In this document: positions 58,798-64,000 of the stretch, piece after piece | Layout of the letters: every line of letters starts with the position of its first letter | How positions within the stretch are numbered: position 1 is the stretch's first letter | Origin: Rhodocollybia butyracea | Taxonomy: Eukaryota; Basidiomycota; Agaricomycetes; Agaricales; Omphalotaceae | Assembly (NCBI GenBank): GCA_015501585.1 | Contig: JADNRY010000323.1 | Coordinates: 1-64,000, forward strand | DNA: 64,000 nt | Direction of reading: 5' to 3' | Notes under the pieces: model-generated | The model's input: the letters and a program-made list of their open reading frames with translations, nothing else | Databases searched by the model: none | What the model was told of the DNA's origin: nothing | Program-made: the position numbers and the translations under genes

Positions 58798-59560
58798 ATG
58801 TCACAACAACCCAGCTCATCGAAACCATCCACACGAGCTTCAGCCACAACTAAGCCAGTTGCCGCCAACAACCCAGAACTTCCTTGTGCCCTAAGACCAC
58901 ATCTTTGGATTCCAACAAAATACCAAGATTGTTACAACAGCTTACAGACAGGAAAATACGAATTTTGTAACCGGAAAATCTGTCCAAACAGATACAACAT
59001 ACCCAGTCCTACAGAAGACATACCAGAAATAACATCTGGAATAGCACACAGAATTGAAAAATCCCAGGAGAAAGCGGCAGTACCCAAACCAGCGGCACCA
59101 ACATCACCTCCACAGCAGCCAGCCCAGAAAATATCAAGGGCATCATCACAAGCATCACAGGCCTCTCAATCACAACCAACACAGCCAAAGCCGCAGCCAC
59201 CACCGCCGCCCCCACCAGCTCCATCACCAATACCATCAGATCACGATACTCCTTTGATCCCAAAATCAGATTTACCTCACAGCTCACCACCATCTGACGG
59301 AGACGATCCAGGATCATCAGATGAAGAAGAATCAGATAGCTACTCATCTGACGACGAGATGTCCAAAGCACTGAAAGCATTTGACAAGGTCACCACCCTT
59401 AAACCGGATGGATTGAACTGGGACACATGGAAAAGTCGAGTAGAATTAGCTGCAAAGTCCATAAATTATGGCCAGTACCTCACATGGAACCCCATGAAGC
59501 AACAGACACACAAGAAGCCGGAAATACAGGAGATAAATCATCTGATACAGATTTGCTAAA
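58798..59560 (+). pseudogene. Copia Gag, N-terminal part up to a frameshift
   Basis: The first ATG gives MSQQPSSSKPSTRASATTK. A compact region with CNRKICPNRYNIPSP, a long Pro/Gln/Ser-rich segment (PQPPPPPPPAPSPIP), an acidic Ser-rich block and then KPDGLNWDTWKSRVELAAKS follow. This last motif is the start of the copia capsid-like domain. The frame runs into NHLIQIC and a stop at 59559, while the capsid domain continues one base back in the other frame, so a one-base loss (or two-base gain) lies between 59430 and 59555. Confidence 0.8.
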
Positions 59561-62500
59561 TGCTTTAATTGGCAGATTATCGGATGGCATTTTTCGAAGG
59601 TATAGAAATTATACCAACACTCGTGATGTGTGGACAAATTTAATCGCTGATTTTGACTCCAAAAATGCGCTCACGGAATCACATCTGCAGAGACAGCTTC
59701 ACACCATACATTACTATGAACCATCTAGGGTTAATGAACACCTAGACACTATGTTGGAAATCCGAGACAGTCTTGAAACCCGCGGCATCGAATTTAGCGA
59801 TGAAATGTTCAACAACACCATCATATCCTCTATCCCCAATCAATTCAGACCCACCATAAACGCACTTGTTGTAGTCACATCTCGAACCGACAAGAAACTG
59901 GCAACACAGGAATTGATTGCCACCATTCGTGCAGAAGCACAGGGACACGTACATAGTGCTAGTCATCACAACAAGGGGAAGAAGGAATCGGCTAACTATG
60001 CGGGAAATTCCCAAGGTCGAGGATTTTCTAGGGGCCGAGGAAACTTGAAACCAAGCGGATTTAACAGGTCTACTTCCGCATGTTTTAATTGTGGAGGGAA
60101 AGGACATTTTGCAAGCACATGTCCATCGACTAAACGGCCACAGGCTAATCAAGCCAAAGAGAGTAGGGAAACTCACGAGCCAAAAGAGGGGAAGAAATCA
60201 GATGGAAATTGGAGATCTAGGCCAAAGGGGAAGGAAACCGCATCTTCATCACAGATTGAAGAAGTCCCAGAATCATCTTGGGCAGCCATTGAGTTGTCAT
60301 CGGACACCAGCTTCGTCTTTCCTCCCGCCAAATCCTACACCAAGCTTGGAAACTCGACGGCATCTTTCCAGATGTCCCCAAATACAGCAGAAACATATCT
60401 CACATTTGATTTCAATGATATTGCTGATGAACACGAAAAAGCAATGATGGGAGCACACAGCCGAGGGGCTATACTATTTGATTCCGGATGTTCGAGCCAC
60501 ATGACTCCTATGGAGGACAGCCTCCAAGATCTAAAGTCTATTCCGACTAAAGTCATTCAAGCAGCCAATGCCGGAACTTTTAATTCTAGCATGGCAGGTA
60601 CGCTTCATTTGGATTTTCCAATTGATAACCACGGCAATACTCAAACCGTCCCGCTTCATAATGCCCTCCTATGCCCCAACATTCCCAACACTCTTATTTC
60701 CTTGGGAAAACTCGATGATGATGGATACAATACCCACATTGGGAATGGTTTACTCACCATGACTGACCCCAACAACAGGATCATTGCACATATTCCGAAG
60801 ATCCATGGACTCTACCAGATTCCCATGGAGGAATATGCTTATGTTGCCAAAGATCGACTGGTATCACTCTATGACGCCCACTGCATCTTAGGCCATCAGA
60901 ACTATGCTTATATTAAGCATTTATTCGCACACAACCAGATCAATGGGATGAGATTGGATAAATCTCACATGAACGAGCCGGAATGCCGTACATGCTTGCT
61001 AGCTAAGGCAGCAAGATTTCCGATTGCCAAATTACGGTCTTCTCCACGAGCGGAGAATTACGGAGATGTTTTTCACATGGACGTCTGGGGACCCACATCA
61101 GTTCAGACTATCAACCGTTGCACTTATGCCCTCACCATAGTCGACGAGGCGACTCTATGGTTAGAGGAACCATTGCTGAAAAGCAAGGATGAAGCATTCA
61201 CCCAGTACGTCATTATTCAAACCAATCTCCAGACTCAATATGGCATCACTGTTAAAATTCTTCACTCTGATCAAGGGGGAGAGTTTCTTAGCCGAGAATT
61301 TAATCAGTACCTGGAATGACTTGGCACCCAGCGGAGATTAACGGTGCATGACACTCCAGAACATAACGGCATAGCAGAACGCACTCATCGGACTCTACTG
61401 AATGCAGTACGAAGTCTAATCATTTCATCAGGACTCCCTAAATGGCTATGGGGATTTATGATGAAGTACGTGGTTTATATTTGGAACAGGACACCAAAGA
61501 AGGGAATAAATATGGCGACACCATACAAAAAATGATTCAATCAAAAACCCGACATTTCTAACTTTCAAATATTCGGGAGCATAGTGTATGTAAAGAAGGA
61601 GAAAGAGCCAGGAAAATTTGAACCACAGGCACAAGAAGGAAGATGGATAGGTATAGACACAGAATCTAACGGATATTTTATCTATTGGCCACAGCGACGA
61701 ACAGTTACCATGGAACGGAATGTAACAATTTCCAACAGGCAGATCCAACTCATTGAGGAGGAGGATGGAAATTTGGAAAATTTGGAAACATCAGTCACTG
61801 AGTCGGAACAGCCTATTATTCCTGTACCTGACGAAATTGCAAAGCCCATCCCGCCGGAACAACTTACCGGAAAACGTGTCAGGCGACCCACTCAGAAAAT
61901 CAGGGATATCATTGAAGGATCAGCAGAGGGTAACACGGAACTCCGATACCTTACAGCATCGCTTGCACAAGTCACATCTGAAATCGAATCAGATCCTTTA
62001 TCAGTTGCAGAAGCTATGTGCCGACCTGATTGGCCAAAATGGCAAGAAGCCATGAACAAGGAGATATCCAGACTCAACCAGCGTGGAACTTACGATATAG
62101 TCACAGCACCATTGGATGCAAACATTCTCACATCCAAATGGGTTTATCAGACCAAGAAAGATGAACAAGGACGGCTTACTAGTCACAGAGCCAGACTTGT
62201 GGTGCGAGGATTTAATCAAATCCCAGACATTGATTATTTTCCAGATGAAACTTTTGCATCAGTTGCCAAACTCGCATCAGCCAGAACTATTCTCAGCATC
62301 GCAGCTGAACACAGCTGGATCATTCATCAGATGGATGTCAAATCGGCATATCTCTATGGCAAACTTGATGACAGCGAAAAGATCTACATGAAGGCACCAA
62401 CCGGCATTAATCTAGGTGTAAAACCCGGACAAGTACTTTGACTCAAACTTGCCTTGTATGGACTTAAACAAGCAGGTTGAAGATGGTATTTGCGATTCAG

Positions 62501-63557
62501 GGAAATCATGACAAAGCTAGGCTTCAAACGGTCAGATTTTGATCATGCCGTATTCTATCGCACCAACCCGTTCACAATCATTTTCATCCATGTGGATGAT
62601 ATGACATTGGTTACCAAAACTCTGGAAATTATGGCACAGCTGAAGAAATCTATCAGCGCGATTATCGAGGTCACAGATCAGGGCGAAATTCATTGGCTAC
62701 TTGGAATCGAGATTCAGAGATCACTTCACAGCAGATCTATCCATTTATCACAGCGATCATACATTGATGCTATTCTTAACCGCTACGGATTTTCTGACAT
62801 AAAACCACTCTCCATTCCTTTTGACCCACATATTCATCTCACCAAAGACCAGATGCCACAGACTGTGGAGGATATCGCCGCCATGCGGGATAAGCCTTAC
62901 CGAGAAGCACTTGGTGCTCTCCAATATCTTTCCATTGCCACATGACCCAACATCACCTATACGGTTGCCATTCTTGCCCGATTCTCACAGAATCCAGGCA
63001 TCGCTCATTGGAACGGACTTAGGCGTGTATACGCTTATCTGAAATATACCCGGGATTATTGGCTAACTTCAGGAGGAGTGCAGAAACATCCTGTCGAGGG
63101 ATTTACGGACGCCGATGGAATGTCCCAAGAGGACAGACATGCCATATCAGGATACGTTTTTATGCTTAACGGCGGAGCAGTATCATGGTCATCAAAGCGA
63201 CAGGACACCATCTCTCTATCCACTACAGAAGCAGAGTACGTCGCTCTCACGCATGCAGCCAAGGAAGCAATTTGGCTTTGAAACCTCATCTCCGAGTTGT
63301 TCACTCCAATTGCCGGACCTATCACACTTCACTCGGACAACCAATCAGCCATTGCTTTAGCGAAAGATGACAGGTTTCATGCACGGACCAAACACATCGA
63401 CATACGGTATCATTTCATTTGGTATGCTATTGAAGAAGGTAACATTCGACTTACTTACTGTCCAACCAAGGACATGACGGCAGACATTTTCACCAGGGCT
63501 TTGACTTCAGCAAAAGCCAAACACTTTGCATCGTCTATGGGACTTGCAAAGGTTTGA
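59430..63557 (+). pseudogene. Copia Gag-Pol polyprotein, six in-frame TGA codons
   Basis: One frame continues from the Gag break to TGA 63557. Capsid-like helices (LLNALIGRLSDGIFRRYRNY) are followed by a CCHC knuckle CFNCGGKGHFASTC (60081-60122) and protease LFDSGCSSHM (60480). Integrase has its zinc module (CILGHQNYAYIKHL, CRTCLLAKAARF), core HMDVWGP, LHSDQGGEF and E in PEHNGIAER. RT runs WPKWQEAMNKEISRLNQRGT to FIHVDDMTLV (62590), and RNase H has GFTDADG, SLSTTEAEYVAL, SDNQSAIALA and ADIFTRAL. TGAs stand at 61317, 61533, 62439, 62478, 62943 and 63279; no TAA or TAG occurs. At four of them (VL*L, AG*RWY, AT*PNI, WL*NLI) relatives usually have Arg. Confidence 0.92.
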
Positions 63558-63564
63558 GGAGGAG
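63556..63564 (+). promoter_or_regulatory. Polypurine tract of the copia element
   Basis: GAGGAGGAG lies immediately before the 3' LTR and overlaps the pol stop. Its place and purine content fit the plus-strand primer of LTR retrotransposons. Confidence 0.7.
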
Positions 63565-63988
63565 TGTTGGACTTCGTCATCTATCATCTTCATTATACTT
63601 ACTATGGAACAGTCTTCTCACTTTGTTACTATCTATGGAACGTTCTCTCTCTCGCTGTAACTACTGGTATGTGAACTAGTTGTACTATCTTTATCCTGCC
63701 CACTCGCCATTGCTTTATTATCGTGCTCTCGTCTATCCTTACTTACTTACCTTGTGCTCCATTCCACTCTCGTCTTATTACTCTCACTCCGTCTGTGAAC
63801 GCTTCACGCGCTGTACTTATTATTAACTCGCTGGACTCGTATTTAAGCCTGTATGTACTTGTGGAATATCAAGTTGTGTTTTCTCTGTTTGTGTCTGTGT
63901 CTGGACCTTTGTCTCCTCTGTGTCTGTGTGACCAGAGCCAACTAACAGTGTAGAGTACACTGTCTGCCTTATCGATCAACCTCTAATA
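63565..63988 (+). repeat. 3' LTR of the copia element
   Basis: 424 bp, ends CTCTAATA, followed by ATGTA. It retains C/G at the five positions where the 5' LTR has T/A, so it looks closer to the ancestral state. Confidence 0.95.
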
Positions 63989-64000
63989 ATGTACTCGGAA

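Larger units (their letters stand above)
58315..63993 (+). mobile_element. Full-length Ty1/copia retrotransposon, target duplication ATGTA
   Basis: LTRs of exactly 424 bp stand at 58320-58743 and 63565-63988 (TGTTGGACTT to CTCTAATA), flanked by ATGTA at 58315-58319 and 63989-63993. Domain order is Gag, protease, integrase, RT, RNase H, which defines copia. The LTRs differ at five positions, all transitions. Pol is broken by six TGAs and Gag by a frameshift, so this copy cannot make an intact polyprotein. Confidence 0.95.

Noticed and set aside
59430..59560. Programmed frameshift in copia Gag
   Set aside because: The shift lies inside the capsid-like domain, not between Gag and Pol, and no slippery heptamer was seen; a plain indel is simpler.
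59430..63557. TGA read as a sense codon (variant genetic code or selenocysteine) in the copia pol frame
   Set aside because: Normal TGA stops end intact frames nearby, the TGAs are confined to transposon and relic sequence, and the LTR comparison shows CpG decay directly.
1..64000. CRISPR arrays, tRNA or rRNA genes
   Set aside because: No regularly spaced direct repeats with unique spacers, and no cloverleaf or rRNA core sequence was noticed on either strand.

Overview
The window looks like repeat-rich nuclear DNA of a basidiomycete fungus, most likely an Agaricomycete. The evidence is short (50-65 nt) introns, three copies of a fungal NLR gene of the NB-ARC/TPR type, fragments of an NTF2-like/flavin-monooxygenase gene, a transposase-exonuclease family I know only from mushroom-forming fungi, and a Ty3/gypsy and a Ty1/copia retrotransposon. 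I see no rRNA, tRNA, CRISPR or bacterial-type operon. Only one large host gene appears intact, the NLR at 27.6-30.7 kb.

Layout. 0-7.3 kb: minisatellite, dispersed repeats, a decayed hypothetical gene (about 3.8-4.6 kb) and a decayed membrane-protein gene on the minus strand (5.65-6.18 kb). 7.3-15.5 kb: one 8.1 kb DNA transposon with matching ends and an 8-bp target duplication (CCTGTCAA). It carries a broken gene (zinc-binding DUF6729-like region, transposase-like core, WRN-type exonuclease-like region, Cys-rich tail) and is itself hit by a hAT-type MITE and hairpin elements. 15.5-21.4 kb: mostly non-coding, with a foldback element and a 774-bp hAT-type element with a perfect 8-bp duplication. 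21.4-30.7 kb: two tandem minus-strand NLR genes, the first broken and the second intact, with gene relics between them. 32.5-42.8 kb: a gypsy element on the minus strand; one LTR holds a 904-bp TA-flanked element, and an unexplained extra ORF lies between integrase and 3' LTR. 43.9-49.2 kb: a TA-flanked MITE, a 375-bp palindrome, and relics. 50.4-53.5 kb: the third NLR copy, broken. 54-58.3 kb: more copies of the same relics. 58.3-64.0 kb: a full-length copia element with 424-bp LTRs and target duplication ATGTA.

Two themes connect the window. First, the NLR genes and neighbouring fragments (flavin-monooxygenase domain, two unidentified genes) recur in mosaic order, suggesting repeated segmental duplication and decay of an immunity-like locus. 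Second, in-frame stops in the transposons are overwhelmingly TGA, mostly where the family has Arg, and LTR pairs differ mainly by C-to-T or G-to-A at CpG. This fits deamination of methylated CpG (CGA to TGA) as a main inactivating force; the NLR pseudogenes are broken differently, by indels and TAA.
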